Below are positions 11,801 through 23,145 of a stretch of DNA of 64,000 nucleotides, piece after piece. The DNA is from Maratus speciosus (taxonomy: Eukaryota > Arthropoda > Arachnida > Araneae > Salticidae), in NCBI GenBank assembly GCA_963932465.1, contig OZ010789.1:599445968-599509967 (forward strand), given 5' to 3'. Position 1 is the stretch's first letter. Every line of letters begins with the position of its first letter. The position numbers and the translations under genes are program-made. The notes beneath the pieces are model-generated. The model had not been told where the DNA came from. It was given only the letters and a program-made list of their open reading frames with translations, and made no database searches.

Positions 11801-12088
11801 ATGAAACATTCGAATGTGCGCCAAGAAAACCTTCAACGGGGGCGGGAGACGCGTAGAACAGTTCTAAATAGAGAAACAATGTTAAACCAGAACTTGTATG
11901 AATGTGCTGTTCAATGTAAATATGTTAGATTGGAGAGACTGGCGTCAGCTATGAGCCAAATTTTAATTGGTAAAAATGAAGCATTTGCCGTTTGTGAAGA
12001 TTTTGGCATTCCATGTCGTATGTTTGACACTGTGATTTTCGCGCTTATAAAGTCTACTTCAGGTGGCCGGAGAAAAATCTTTTTTTAG
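11801..12088 (+). CDS. Unrecognised open frame of 95 codons (doubtful gene)
   Basis: The frame encodes 95 residues from an ATG to TAG. The residue mix is rich in Arg, Glu, Cys and Ala, and the local G+C content is higher than in the flanks. It therefore looks more protein-like than the surrounding Phe/Lys/Asn-rich chance frames. I see no transmembrane segment, signal peptide or known motif. No neighbouring exon, splice signal or terminal repeat ties it to a gene or transposon. It could be an exon, a decayed transposon fragment or chance. I do not assign a function. Confidence 0.2.
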   Translation: MKHSNVRQENLQRGRETRRTVLNRETMLNQNLYECAVQCKYVRLERLASAMSQILIGKNEAFAVCEDFGIPCRMFDTVIFALIKSTSGGRRKIFF

Positions 12089-12190
12089 CGTTTCTACAAA
12101 TGATCACTTCTGTATAAACTATTATGTATTGGACAAAAATTGTGGGTTTTTTTTCCAGACCACTGACCTCCGAGCAGAACAAATACTTTT

Positions 12191-12812
12191 TAGCTCACAG
12201 TCTATCAAAGCTTGAGAGCTAATGTGCCGCAGGTTCTGTATGTATGTATGTACGTACGTACGTAACGCGACAACTCTTGATAGAAATATCCGATTTGCTT
12301 TAAAAAAATTTTCTAGGTCCATTCTGATAAGGCACATCCCTGATTAGTTTTAGGGGTTCTTTGGTTAAGTATAAAGGGGGAACGGAGGGCTAATCCCCCT
12401 TAACTTACATAAACGGATTTTTCATGCAGAATTATCAGATTTCCTTCAAATTTGGTATACCGGTTAATTCTGATAAGACGCATCCCTGATTAGATTTGGA
12501 AATTCATTGGTTAAGTGTAAAGGGGGGAACGGGGAGCTAATACCTCTCCCCCTTAATTTAGATAAATGCGTGTTTCTATCCGATTTGCTACAAATTAGTT
12601 TATTTTGATAAGGCGCTTCCCTGATGTGATTTGGAGGCTCATTAGTTAAATATAAAAATGGGAAACGGGGGGGGGGGTGTAATCACCCCTTAATTTATTT
12701 TTCGAGGGGCATTGTTCTTTGAAATAAGAGTATAATATACAATTAGTGTGAATAGCCTGTAAGCTCAATGCCATCAGTTTAACTGGGCACTTTTCTTTTT
12801 ATTATCTATACT
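12191..12812 (+). repeat. Repeat family F, copy F2 (best preserved)
   Basis: The copy is bounded by 'tagctcacag..ctatcaaagc' at the left and 'gaatagcctgtaagctcaatg' at the right. The termini form a short inverted repeat (AGCTCACAGGCTAT / ATAGCCTGTGAGCT in consensus). A run of 'tatg/tacg' tetramers follows at 12238-12264. The 'cgatttgct' module recurs at 12291, ~12437 and 12581 (spacing 146 and 144). It ends with 'aactgggcacttttcttttt'. No coding frame. Confidence 0.7.
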
Positions 12813-13150
12813 AATTTGTACTCTGGATCTATCATCATGGCGGAAACAGAATTTTCTTTAAAGAGGAGGGAATGGTGTAAATAGGCTAAATTTGGCCATA
12901 AATGCAAAGGCGGATGAACTACCTCCTGGGCCCCAAGGCTTGACTTTTGACCCCGTCTTCTCCTTCAAAGTGATATAGTTCAATGTTAAACGAGAAATAA
13001 GCAGTTTTAGTGCAGATAAAAATTGATATTTTATAAAATTCAAAGTGCCATATTTGTGTAAGTTTCGGTCGTAAATGAATGGAATTTTTAAAATGTCTTT
13101 CCTAGACAGAGTACAACATTTTTCTAAAAATAAATTATTATATTAAGACG

Positions 13151-13193
<43 letters not shown>

Positions 13194-13660
13194 CGTATTT
13201 TAATAAAGAATCCATATATTTAGAAGTTGTACCTGATTTGTATACTTTTTGCAATTAGAAGTATGTTTCTATAATCAGAGATTTAAGAGAAGGAGGCTTC
13301 TACTGTAAAACTCAGTATGTCGGTATAATAATTCTGGGAACATTTTTAATTTTTCGCATACATTTTCTTTCAGAATGGATTTACAGTAAATAAATTTATA
13401 AATTAATGCATTTACGCATAGACATTTATATAGAGTGTCCAATCTCAAAATACCTTTCTTAGTTTAACAGTGAATTTTCTAAAATAAATGGGAAAGGTCA
13501 GATGATATCACCCAGGGCATTAATAACTAAGGGGCGAAAAACAGGCAAAATACTTGATTAAAACTTAAAGCATCTTTAAAAGATATAATTTGTAGCGGTG
13601 AAATCTCCCCAAGCCACTATGGCTATAAAAGCCGCCTCTCTGTAAATCTGTCGCGAACCG
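12813..13660. other. Unassigned region with a (TA)n tract
   Basis: A TA microsatellite lies at about 13153-13190. The minus-strand frame at 12858-13043 has no recognisable motif. No repeat match found. Confidence 0.4.
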
Positions 13661-13666
13661 GAAGCC

Positions 13667-15042
13667 AAATAAAAAGAAGAGTGCCCAGTTAAACATGCCA
13701 TTGAGCTGACAGGCTATTCACACTAATTGTATACTCTTATTCCAAAGAATAATGCCTCTCGAAAAATAAATTAATGGGGGAATTAGCCCCCCTCCCCATT
13801 TTCCTCCTTCATACTTATCAAACGAACCTCCAAATCTAATCAGGGAAGCGCCTTATCAGAATAAGCCTCCTGTGTACAAAATTTGAAGCAAATCAGATAA
13901 TTCTGCATGAAAAACCCACTTAACTAACTTAAGGGGTCTCAGGACTCTTAAAATTGGAAAAAATGAAAAAAAAAGGACCATTTTCAACTTTTAATACGTT
14001 AAAATGTATTTGATATTAAGAAATAATTTTAAATGGGAATGAAAGATACAAGTATGTTCTTTCATTTCAAATATTTGAAAAATTGCATTATGCAGAATTA
14101 GCATTTACAGGGGGCTCTAAACTGTCAGGCATTTGACGAGCAGAAAATCGGCATAACAGCTTATGCGCACGATTACAAAATAAATTTTGCAACTAGAATG
14201 GAAATTTTGGTGCCTACTTATACCTCAGATTATAATAATTACTCTGAACCTAAATAAATTTGTATTTCAAGCATTTTTATATTTTTAATACAAATTTGTA
14301 TTTAGCTAATGCAAAATTTAGAAAGTTTCAACAATATAAACCCATAAAAAATGTTTTCTTTTTACAATAAAAAGGAAATTTTAGGTTCAGTTTATACAGA
14401 CTAACATGAAACATATGTTTTGAAAATTTCATGAAAAAATATTCAAAAGTTTTTGAGATAACGTGAGCGTTATGCCCAAAAGCGTCATTTGGAGAAAAAT
14501 TACTTCAAAGTTTTGGAAACACCGCTTCAGCTATTGAGCGAGTATAATTCTAACAGCCATAACTTCTGTTCTAATGGGAATTTCAAGATAACAATTATAT
14601 CAAAATGTTCAGAAAACATAGAATTTTAACATCTAAAGAAATTAAAATTTCGAAAATTTTAGAGCTTTAAGAGTCCTGAGACCCCTTAAGGGGGGGGGGG
14701 GATTAGCTCTCCCATTTCCCCTCTTTATACTTAACCAATGACCCTGCAAATCTGATATGGTAAGCGCCTATATACCAAAGCCGAAATACCAAATTTGATA
14801 ATTCTGCATGAAAAAAGCCATTTATCTAAATTAAGCCCCCCGTTCTCCCCCTTCCTCTTTATATTTAACCAATGAACCCCCAAAACTAATCAGGGAAGCG
14901 CCTTATCAGAATGAACCTAAATTAAAAAAATTGAAGCAAATCTGATATTTCTATCAAGAGTTATCGCGTTGCGTACGTACGTACGTACATACAGAACCTG
15001 CGGACTCATTAGCCCTCAGGCTTTGATTGCCCGTGAGCTAAA
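13667..15042 (-). repeat. Repeat family F, copy F3 (interrupted)
   Basis: This is an inverted F copy running from the 'agtgcccagtt' end to 'gcccgtgagcta' near 15040, with the 'gtacgtacgtac' tetramer run at about 14971-14990. It is split by the TTAA-type element at 13933-14685. Joining the flanks gives 'cttaagggg', as in uninterrupted F copies. Confidence 0.7.
13933..14685. mobile_element. TTAA-flanked TIR element M
   Basis: The terminal inverted repeats begin GGGGTCTCAGGACTC and extend ~20 bp. TTAA sits directly outside each end (13929-13932, 14686-14689). TTAA duplication is known for piggyBac and a few other superfamilies, so the assignment is only 'TTAA-type'. There is no transposase frame. 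It is nested in family F. Confidence 0.75.
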
Positions 15043-15836
15043 AACATCAAGAATCTAATACTTTCTTCTTATGAATAAAGAAGAAATTAAGAAGAGAGTA
15101 GCATTTAGAATATCATCTATATGCCAATAACCCATAAGATTCAATAAATGAGTGAAACAAAGAATATTGCCTATCATTTCTCTCTTGCTTAAGTATCAGC
15201 TTTTTATGAAAAATTCACCTCCCGACCCCCCCCCCCCCCCCCAAAAAAAAGAAAAAAATCTTACAAAAAAATTAAACGTTATCTATTCTAATATTATAAA
15301 GAAGTAAAGTTTGTAGGAGGTAATCTCTGGCACCACCGAACCGATTTCAAAAGTAATGATATCAAAATGATTGTGTTAGTCCCTGTTCGAACATAGTCTA
15401 TATCTTATGTCCAACCCAGTAACCCAAAGACAGTGCAGGAGCAAAAAAAGTTCTAAAAAATATGATTTTTGTGTTATTGAAGGGCCTAGAAACATGAAAT
15501 TTTGCATGGTAGTTACTTATAAGATATAAATGACCTCTAAGAAATTTCTTAAAACATTCGAAATTTAAAAGGGGTGACAAAGGGGGAAAACATTCCCCGC
15601 GCTTTTCTATAAACCAGATTTTTTCAAAAAATCAATTTTTTGAAGGGTTTGCCGGGTGAAATTTGGGTGGGAAGTTACAAATTCGGATTCAGCGACGCAA
15701 AAAACATAAAGTGAGTCGAAATCCAGAACTAGTATTAATTTAAAAATAGCAATTAAAGCCTTTGTGCAGGAATATTAAAAAGCAGTAAACCAACGTTTAA
15801 AATGCACAAATAATGCGTGAAAAGCAGCAAACAGCT

Positions 15837-15880
15837 GTTTCGAATCTACAGCGAGATTCTTCTTCAGTGCAAGATAGGGA
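15837..15880 (-). ncRNA. Hammerhead-ribozyme-like motif in Penelope terminal repeat
   Basis: The minus strand contains CTGAAGA, then GAATC-TCGCTGTA-GATTC (5-bp helix II), then GAAA. It continues with ACA-GC-TGT (short helix III), the triplet GTT and TGC, which pairs with GCA just before CTGA (helix I). CUGANGA and GAAA are the conserved hammerhead core strands, and hammerheads with very short helix III are known in Penelope-like elements. The two-base loop III means activity as a monomer is doubtful; a dimer is more plausible. Inference from sequence only. Confidence 0.5.
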
Positions 15881-16072
15881 AAAAGAACAGCGTGCTAGAA
15901 AAAGCAAGGCTGAGCAAAATGATAGACAGAGACGCGCTGCCTTATATACCCTATGCGGGTAGCGAAAGCGCCAGAAACAACCAATGAGAGAGAGGCAGTG
16001 GAAACGACTGTGTGGACAAGTAGCGACATCTACCGGAGAAGGAGAGAAAAAAAGAAACCAAAAAAGAGGAAA

Positions 16073-18374
16073 TTAAATTAATGCATTCCAAATACTTGGA
16101 AAATCTGAAGTACTAGATAAGTCATTGACTAAAGAGTGAGAATTTTTAATGATGTGGTAAGCTTCCCAAAAATCAAGATCAAGGTTAGAAGAACATTTTT
16201 GGATAATGGTGGCTGAGGAAAAATCGAACCTATGTTGAGAAGACCAAGAATGTTGAGCAATAGAAGAGCGTTTGAGCTCCTGATTTTTAACATAACCTTC
16301 ATGCTCTTTTAAACGAAATCTAAGAGCACGTTTAGTCTGGCCAATATAAGAAAGGCCACACTGGCAAGAGATTTGGTAAATACCACAGTTATCTAGGCGA
16401 TCAACGGGGTGTTTGAGATTTGAAAAAGTGATTTTATTAACAGGAGAAAAAATAACATTAAAATCAAACCTTCTTAAGATTCTAGCTACATGCTGACTGA
16501 TTTTAGGAAAAAATGGTAACACAACTGAAGTGTTAGAGTTGGAATTAGAATGCTTTTCAGAATGGACGGGTTTCGTCAATTTCTTTTAAATAGAATCAAT
16601 AATATTAGAAGAATAACCACGATCAACAGCAATAGCTTTGAGGTAATTAAGTTCAGCACTAAGTAACTGAGGAGTGGAACAAATATTGGTAGCCCGAAAA
16701 ACAAAAGTATTGAAAGCAGTGAATTTCTGGTTAGGGGGATGAGAAGAATGCCTGTGAGGTGGGAGACTGACAGCAAAAGGTTTACGAAAGACGGTAGTCT
16801 GAAAGCCATTTTCACAACGAATAACAAGGACATCGAGGAAAGAAAGACAGTTATTGGTCTCAATTTCAGAGGTAAATTGATTGCAGGGATCAATGGAATT
16901 CATAATAGAGAGAATATGATTAATATCCGAATTTATTTCAACCAGGACATAAACATCATCAACATAACGAACATAGAACGGAAATTTTAAAATTTCCAAA
17001 AAGTTTGACCTCAAAATAGTGCATATAAATATCGCATAAAATTGGACTAAGAGGATTACCCATAGCCAAACCATCAATCATGCGGAAGAAATTACCATTG
17101 AAAACAAAAGTATTTTGCGACAAGCAAGCGCGAGTGAGAAGGATAAGTTCCTCGATTTCAAAATAAGAGAAATGGAAATCACAAAGTCTCTTCTTGAGGC
17201 AATCTAAAGCCCCCCTCAACCGGAACGTTTGTAAATAATGATTTAACATAAAAAGAAACCATCATGTGACCCTGTGGCTTGAAATTATGAAGTTTTTTAA
17301 CAAAATCAAAAGAATTCTTAACAGTGAAACAGTTACTGCTCAAAAGTGGGGGAAAAACAGAAACTAAATATTTGGCAAGCTTATAAGAAGATGTACCGAT
17401 ACTAGAGACAATAGGTCTAAAAGAAATGTCAGGTTTATGGACCTTGGGTAAAGCATAAAACCTGGCACAATGCGCAATAGATGGAATAAGAGACTTCTTA
17501 AAGTTAGCAGGAATAATGGAAGAAGACTTGATGGCAGACTTAATAGAGTTAATTTCACTAGTGGAAGGGTCTTTGCGGATGTCCACATAAGGACCATCTT
17601 TAATTAATTTATGGGATTTTTCCAAATATGAAGATTTGTCGAGAAGAACAATCTGATCATCTTTGTCAGCCTTAGTAATGATTAAGTTTGGATCAGAACG
17701 CAAATTTTTCAGACATTGTTTAGCTGGATTTTTAAGATTGGGCTTATAAACGTTAGAATTGAAATCAACAGTATTGGCAATGAGATACCTCATGGACTCT
17801 TTTTGAGAAGAAGATAGAGCGCTATGCTTAGAGGCCCTTTCAATAGGAGCAATTAGATTAGGTAAAGAAGGAATAGCAGAGACAAATTGTTATTCAATTT
17901 GAGAGCATCGAGCTCATTGTCAGTTAAAGAAACACTAGAAAGATTGACAACAACGTTTTGGTTAACAACAGGCAAATTAATGGAATTATTAACGACAGAA
18001 CTTTTACAAAGTGCATTAAATTTCTTCTTTAAAACCGAACAATGAACAGAAGAAGTTGTGAGAACTCTACTCCATGATCTTCTGTCTATAGACTCAAAAT
18101 CAGGTGTAGAATTAGAGAGGCTTATATGTAAGGAATATAACTCGCGCTCTATATGAGCAATTTTATGGCGAGTCTCTTGAATCAAAGCTCTTAAAAGAGC
18201 TAATTTAGAACGAAATAAGACCTTGTCAATTCTATTAGAAGAAAATAAATTACAACGTATAGAAATGAAATTAGGAATAACCTTCTTACGTCTACAGTCA
18301 AGTAGGAAATGTAAGTGTTCCTAAAACCTGTACTTTTTTAATCGTAAATTACAAAACCTATTGATTTGAGACAT
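16073..18374 (-). pseudogene. Penelope-like RT plus GIY-YIG endonuclease, decayed
   Basis: The ancestral protein (~765 codons) would have been reverse transcriptase followed by a C-terminal GIY-YIG nuclease. The best start is the ATG at 18374. Remaining pieces in order are: an N-terminal region (18374-17853, stop near 18321), RT with RFYALPKVHKP and FRPIV (17793-17179), the motif A region SLFTNVP, GLAMGNPLSPILCDIYM (17249-16959), RYVDD (17077-16586), and the nuclease piece (16579-16073) with C-GIY, CQCG, YIGQTKR and a later Glu-His. There are at least three frameshifts and two in-frame stops. In motif A the usual SFD reads SFY (tat for gat), so the first catalytic Asp is lost. The element cannot supply its own RT. 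The last two pieces are in the same frame, separated only by one TAA. Confidence 0.92.
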
Positions 18375-18527
18375 TGCAGAAAAAAAAATAGAGAAAAAGA
18401 CAAAAGAAAAAAATCACAGAGGAATAAAGGTCCGTTAAAGCCGAATACATTAAAAATAACAATTAAAGCCTTTGTGCAGGAATATTAAAAAGCAGTAAAC
18501 AAACGTTTAAAATGCACAAATAATGCG

Positions 18528-19003
18528 AAATTCTTGGTCTTCTCAACATAGGTTCGATTTTTCCTCAGCCACCATTATCCAAAAATGTTCTTCTAACCTT
18601 GATCTTGATTTTTGGGAAACTTACCACATCATTAAAAATTCTCACTCTTTAGTCAATGACTTATCTAGTACTCCAGATTTTCCAAGTATTTGGAAAGTAT
18701 TAATTTAATTTCCTCTTTTTTGATTTCTTTTTTTCTCTCCTTCTCCGGTAGATGTCGCTACTTGTCCACACAGTCGTTTCCACTGCTTCTCTCTCATTGG
18801 TTGTTTCTGGCGCTTTCGCTACCCGTATAGGGTATATAAGGCAGCGCGTCTCTGTCTATCATTTTGCTTAGCCTTGCTTTTTCTAGCACGCTGTTCTTTT
18901 CCCCTGTCTTGCACTGAAGAAGTATCTCGCTGTAGATTCGAAACAGTTGTTTGCTGCTTTTCACGCATTATTTGTGCATTTTAAACGTCGGTTTACTGCT
19001 TTT
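18528..19003 (+). mobile_element. Inverted 5'-truncated Penelope copy
   Basis: On the plus strand this repeats the last ~57 codons of the GIY-YIG region (18531-18708, ending ...DFPSIW and stop), then the 3' non-coding region and terminal repeat. It is thus inverted relative to 15743-16250. Differences of a few per cent are visible (for example DFWETY versus DFWEAY), so the two arms have diverged. Confidence 0.88.
18911..18954 (+). ncRNA. Hammerhead-like motif, second copy
   Basis: This is the same core as at 15837-15880: CTGAAGA, a helix II with one mismatch (GTATC/GATTC), GAAA, ACA-GT-TGT, GTT-TGC. The core residues are kept while helix II has one changed pair and loop III differs. Confidence 0.45.
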
Positions 19004-19049
19004 TAGTATTAATTTAGCCAGGTAAAATCGCCTATTGCCTGGACTTGCA

Positions 19050-19650
19050 TATCTTAGTGCGCGTAGCGCCGCAGTGCATGTTCAGAGGCAGCCCTCCCCC
19101 TCCCCGTTCATCCTACGTCATAATATAATATATCCTATTTATGGCAAATTTTGTCTACTTTCTGAATTTCTACATACTTTTCCCCTAAAACAATAAAAAA
19201 TTTAATTAAAAAACAACTGTTTTGGGGGGTTGCGGGGGGGGGGAGTTAAAAATTTGGATTCAGCGACCCAAAAAACTTAAAGTAAACCTTATAGGAAAAG
19301 TTCGGGGGGGGGGGGAGACGAGAGGGCGAATGTAAACGATGTGAGTGGTTAAGTGGAATTGCCCAACTTAGTCCACGCAGCACCCCGACGCATGTTCCGA
19401 GGCAAATCCCCCCTCCTTCCCATTCATCCTACGTCATAATGACATATATCTTATTTGTTGCAAATTTTGTCTACTTTCTGATTTTTTAGATACTTTTCCC
19501 CTAAAACAATAAAAAAATTGATTTTTTTAATAAAAACCTTTTTTGGGTGCTTTTTACCAATTTTTTTTTTTTGGGGGGGGGGGGTGGGGGGTTGCCGGAG
19601 GAAAATTTTGGTGGGAAGTTAAAAATTCGGTTTCAGCGGTCCAAGAAACA
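19050..19650 (+). repeat. Two ~316-bp tandem units
   Basis: 'catcctacgtcataat' recurs at 19109 and 19425. Each unit continues with 'ttttgtctactttctga', 'cttttcccctaaaacaat', a G-run and 'attcag/ttcagcg'. A third partial unit lies left of the Penelope insertion (15640-15720), so the retroelement landed in this array. Confidence 0.65.
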
Positions 19651-19659
19651 TATAGTAAG

Positions 19660-20730
19660 CCTTTTTACTTTCTTCTATCTTTACAAAAAGAAAGTATTTG
19701 TTTCATGAAAATTTTCGAATTCCAGTTTTCGACGGATTTACACGTTTTATGGGTCAGAGATTCCAAAAAACATGTTTTTACTAAATGTCTGTCTGTGAGT
19801 CTGTCTGTCTGTCTGTCTGTATGTGACACAAATTTTGCGGGCGCTCTATCTCAAGAACTAATGCGCGGAATTTAATAAAAATTGATATTCAGGTAGTCCC
19901 TGATATAGATTGGTGCTGATTGGTTTTTGGTGTAAATCGCCTTGTAGGTGGCGCTGCTATGCAGCATTTTGCAGGATTTCCGCAAAAGCTCTATCTAAAG
20001 AACTAATGCACGGATTTTTATAAAACTTCAGATTCCGTTAGTCCTTGACATGAATGGATGCTGTTTACGTTTTGGTGTAAATCGCCCAACAGGTGGCGCT
20101 GCTATGCTGCATTTTGCAGGATTTACACTATTTTCGCAGTAGCTCTATCTCAAGAACTAATGCACACATTTTCATCAAACTTCGGATTTAGTTAGTCCTT
20201 CATATGAAATGGTGCTCACTAAGTGTTGGTGTAAATCGCCCAATAGGTGGCGCTGCTGTGCTTCATTTTGAACTATTTCCTCAATAGCTCTATCTCAAGA
20301 ACTAATGCACGAATTTTCATCAAACTTCAGATTTAAGTATAAATTGATTAATATTGCTGCTGATTATGTGTTGTTGCAAATCGCTCAACAGGTGGCGCTT
20401 CTATGCTGCATTTGTCATGATTTGCGCAATACCTCTATCTCAAGAACTAATGCACGAATTTTCCTCAAACTTCATATTCAGTTAGAGGTTGACATAACTT
20501 GGTAATAATTAGGTTCTGGTGTAAATAACCCAATAGGTGGCGCTTCTATGCTGCATTTTGCTGGATTTACACGATTTCAGTTACAGTCATACCTCGAGAA
20601 CTAATGCACGGAATTTCATATTTTTAGAATTCTCATGATGAACACAGATTGCCATTTAATTTGGCGGCACTGAGATAGTGAATTCTGAAGTATTGACATG
20701 TATGAGATAGAAGAAAGTTTTGTGATGGTC
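19660..20730 (+). mobile_element. Repeat family D, copy D1
   Basis: The ends are inverted: 'tactttcttctatctttac' at the left and 'gagatagaagaaagttttg' at the right. Inside are six diverged modules, each with 'ctatctcaagaactaatgca' and 'aggtggcgctgctatg'. The 'agaacta' landmark falls at 19854, 19999, 20153, 20298, 20443 and 20597 (spacings 145, 154, 145, 145, 154). A CTGT microsatellite precedes the modules. No long coding frame and no superfamily recognised. Confidence 0.65.
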
Positions 20731-21139
20731 ACAACATACTAGTTTCAGAACTACCATGAATTTTGCTAGGTAGAACCCCTATACGGTCTGTATTGCCTGG
20801 ACTGTAATTTAAGTCTCATTTCTGCCTAATGCAGTGTAATAATGGAATTTAGTCAAACTGTGTCTTTATTAGTAATTTTTTAATTATTCCTAAAAGTATA
20901 ATATCTTCTAATAAAAATTAGACATACAAATATCACTTAGCATAATAACTATTATGCGAGCAAAGCCGCGTGTTTTGCTAGTTAAAATATTTTTTTTTTT
21001 TTTTTTTTTGGATTTCAAAATTGATTTATCGAATTATAATCATAATTTAATTAATATGAAACTATTAATTAATTAAAGCGTATTTTTTAAAACATTCTTT
21101 ATTTTTTATTTATATTTCTACTTTTTAGTGTTTGAAATA

Positions 21140-22757
21140 CAGTGAGAAAAAAAAGTATTTGCACGCAGACGATTTTTTGCATAAGTAACCATAGAAAGCA
21201 CATATGATGCTAATCTCTTACTTATTCATTTATTTAAATAAGAAGAAAATAAAAATAACTACCCATTTTCCTTAAACAGTAATATTACACATTTAAAAAA
21301 ATTAATTAATATTTTCTCATACCTAAAAAGTATTTTCACAAGAAGCATTGACTGTTTCAAAAGGCATTAAATGTGAACATTATGCAAATGTTTAACATAT
21401 CAGTCCCGCAGTACATTAGCCCCGCACCTTAAAGTCACGTAATATATTAACTGGAGCAGGGATTCTGGGGAGTTTTTGTTCTAATGGCGCCGAAAACGTG
21501 TGAACTGTCTGTTGCTACCCATGAGAAGATTATATTTCTTCACAATTCTGGATTTAGTTACCGAGGAATAGGTAAAAAATTAAATCTAAACTTTTCTAGT
21601 GTTCGTTATGTAATTAAGAAGAAAAAAGAAACTGGTTCGACAATAAATAAGCCGCGAACTGGGCGTCCAAGAAAGCTAAATACCAGGAAAAGTAGAGCCA
21701 CCATAAAAGAATCTTCAAAAAACCCTTTTCTAAATGCTCGAGAATTGGCTGTTGATGTCGCTTCAACGTCGAGAACAATAGTTACACCACAATCAATTAG
21801 AAATATTCTTCATGATGCAAATATTCGAGGAAGAGCCCCTCGAAAAAAACCATTTATTAGTGAAACAAATAGGGTGAAAAGACTTGAATTTGCAAAAGCT
21901 TATGTCAGCAAACCACTAGAGTTTTGGAAAACTGTTATTTTTTTCGATGAAAGCAAGTTCAATATTTTTGACTCAGATGGTAAGAAAACTGTATGGCGAA
22001 AGCCAAATACTTCTCTGCAAATTAAAAACTTGAAATCAACTGTAAAACATGGTATTGTGGTCATGTAATGATTTGGGGATGCATGTCTTTTAACGGAGTT
22101 GGCGAAATGACCTTTATTGAAGGCAATATGAATGCTAAACAATATATTAATATATTGCGAAATCATTTATCTAATAGTGCTCTGAAATTAGGAATTCCTA
22201 ATTCATATTATTTCCAACTGGATAACGATCCGAAACACACTGCATATATTACGAGCTTATGGTTGCTTTATAATGTAAAAAATCAATTGAAAACGCCACC
22301 ACAATCACCAGACCTCAATCCGATCGAAAATTTATGGAATATTTTGGATGTGAAAATAAGGAAAAATAAAATTTCTAACAAATCAGAACTTAAGCAAGCT
22401 CTTAGGAAAGAATGGCTACAAATCAGCAGTGAAGCATGTCACAAATTAATAGAATCAATGCCTAGACGATTACAAGCTGTAATTGAAGCAAAGGGCATGC
22501 ATACTAAATATTAGCACTGTTTTATAAATAATTCCTCTAGTTCTGTTTTTATTGCTAGTGTGCAAATATTTTTTTGGCAGTGCAAATGCTACTTTTTTAT
22601 GTTTTCATATTTGAAATATAATTATTATGTCAGATATTAAATATGTTTATTTGTTTTGTAAAAGTGTTTGTATTTTTAATTCATAGTTGCGTTTTATTTA
22701 TTTATACATATGCTACAACAGATTTACCTGGTATGCAAATACTTTTTTTGCCCACTG
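21140..22757 (+). mobile_element. Tc1-like transposon Tc1-1
   Basis: Left end CAGTGAGAAAAAAAAGTATT and right end (inverted) CAGTGGGCAAAAAAAGTATT are flanked by TA (21138-21139, 22758-22759). Sub-terminal related motifs at about 21325 and 22559-22585 suggest an inverted-repeat/direct-repeat arrangement like that known for some Tc1 elements. It carries one transposase gene with a frameshift. Confidence 0.92.
21484..22514 (+). pseudogene. Tc1-like transposase with one frameshift
   Basis: The enzyme would bind the element ends and cut and rejoin DNA in the nucleus. Residues ~10-50 form the first helix-turn-helix and are followed by the GRPRK hook (residues 60-64). The DDE domain begins with FFDESKF (Asp155). 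The frame breaks near 22060: the first part ends ...KHGIVVM and stops, and the next frame resumes with MIWGCMSF. The second part keeps LDNDPKHT (second Asp) and PDLNPIENLW (Glu) with 34 residues between, the DD34E spacing of Tc1. Rejoined length would be ~342 residues, normal for the family. All catalytic residues survive, so inactivation may be recent. Confidence 0.93.
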
Positions 22758-23145
22758 TAGTTCTTTGTTGCAGCTCCAAGACCAGTTGGCCTGTTTTGGC
22801 AAGCTTCGTTTAGCGCATAATTAAATATATTGTTGTTTGAAGTCGTACTTATCATTTGTCACCTGTGGTCGGCTAACGGAAAAAGGCTTTAAAATTAATT
22901 AATTGAATTATAATTAAGTTCTAAAAGTATTAAAACATTGTATTGTCAACGAAACACACTTTTGTACATAATTTTTATAATTGTAGCCTATCAGGAAACG
23001 AGTTAAAAATCGATTACAAAATTCCATTTTTACATACAAAAATCAAGTTGAGTTAAATAAACAAGAACGAAAAATCATGATTGCGATATAGATTATGAAA
23101 CACTTTCCAACATATTCAGAATTCTATAACAAAGTTCACAGTTTA

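Larger units (their letters stand above)
15730..19016 (-). mobile_element. Penelope-like retroelement with inverted truncated copy
   Basis: The insertion is flanked by a perfect 13-bp duplication TAGTATTAATTTA (15730-15742 and 19004-19016). Read on the minus strand it contains coding remains (18374-16073), a 3' region, a hammerhead-like motif (15880-15837) and the terminus at 15743. A ~77-bp piece of the terminal repeat recurs as a direct repeat at 18451-18527 (matching 15749-15826). Beyond it, 18528-19003 is an inverted, truncated second copy of the 3' portion. Terminal repeats plus an inverted partial copy and variable target duplications are known hallmarks of Penelope-like elements. Confidence 0.9.
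15282..20981 (+). mobile_element. Probable Helitron S, host of the Penelope element
   Basis: The proposed 5' end is TCTATTCTAATATTATAAAG after A at 15281, a typical Helitron start. The proposed 3' end is GCGAGCAAAGCCGCG, a short spacer, then CTAG at 20978-20981 followed by T. Within it lie ~316-bp repeats (15600-15720, 19050-19650), the Penelope insertion and a family D copy. No Rep/helicase coding is visible. That both ends belong to one element is an inference from orientation and flanks. Related internal sequence occurs at 51170-52678. Confidence 0.4.
20985..23074 (+). mobile_element. Helitron B-family fragment hosting Tc1-1
   Basis: Flanks of the Tc1 element (20990-21137 and 22760-23070) match, in order, the 3' half of Helitron B (about 47870-48330). 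Shared phrases are 'ttctttattttttattta', 'gcgcataattaaat' and 'aaaaatcaa..gattacaaaa'. The terminal CTAG is not retained. Confidence 0.5.

Noticed and set aside
12858..13043. 61-codon minus-strand frame
   Set aside because: No motif, partner exon or conservation signal visible; consistent with chance.
19560..19592. G-run as a regulatory quadruplex
   Set aside because: It is a homopolymer slippage tract inside a repeat module; similar G/C runs occur at 15229, 14691, 49566 and 58641 without common context.
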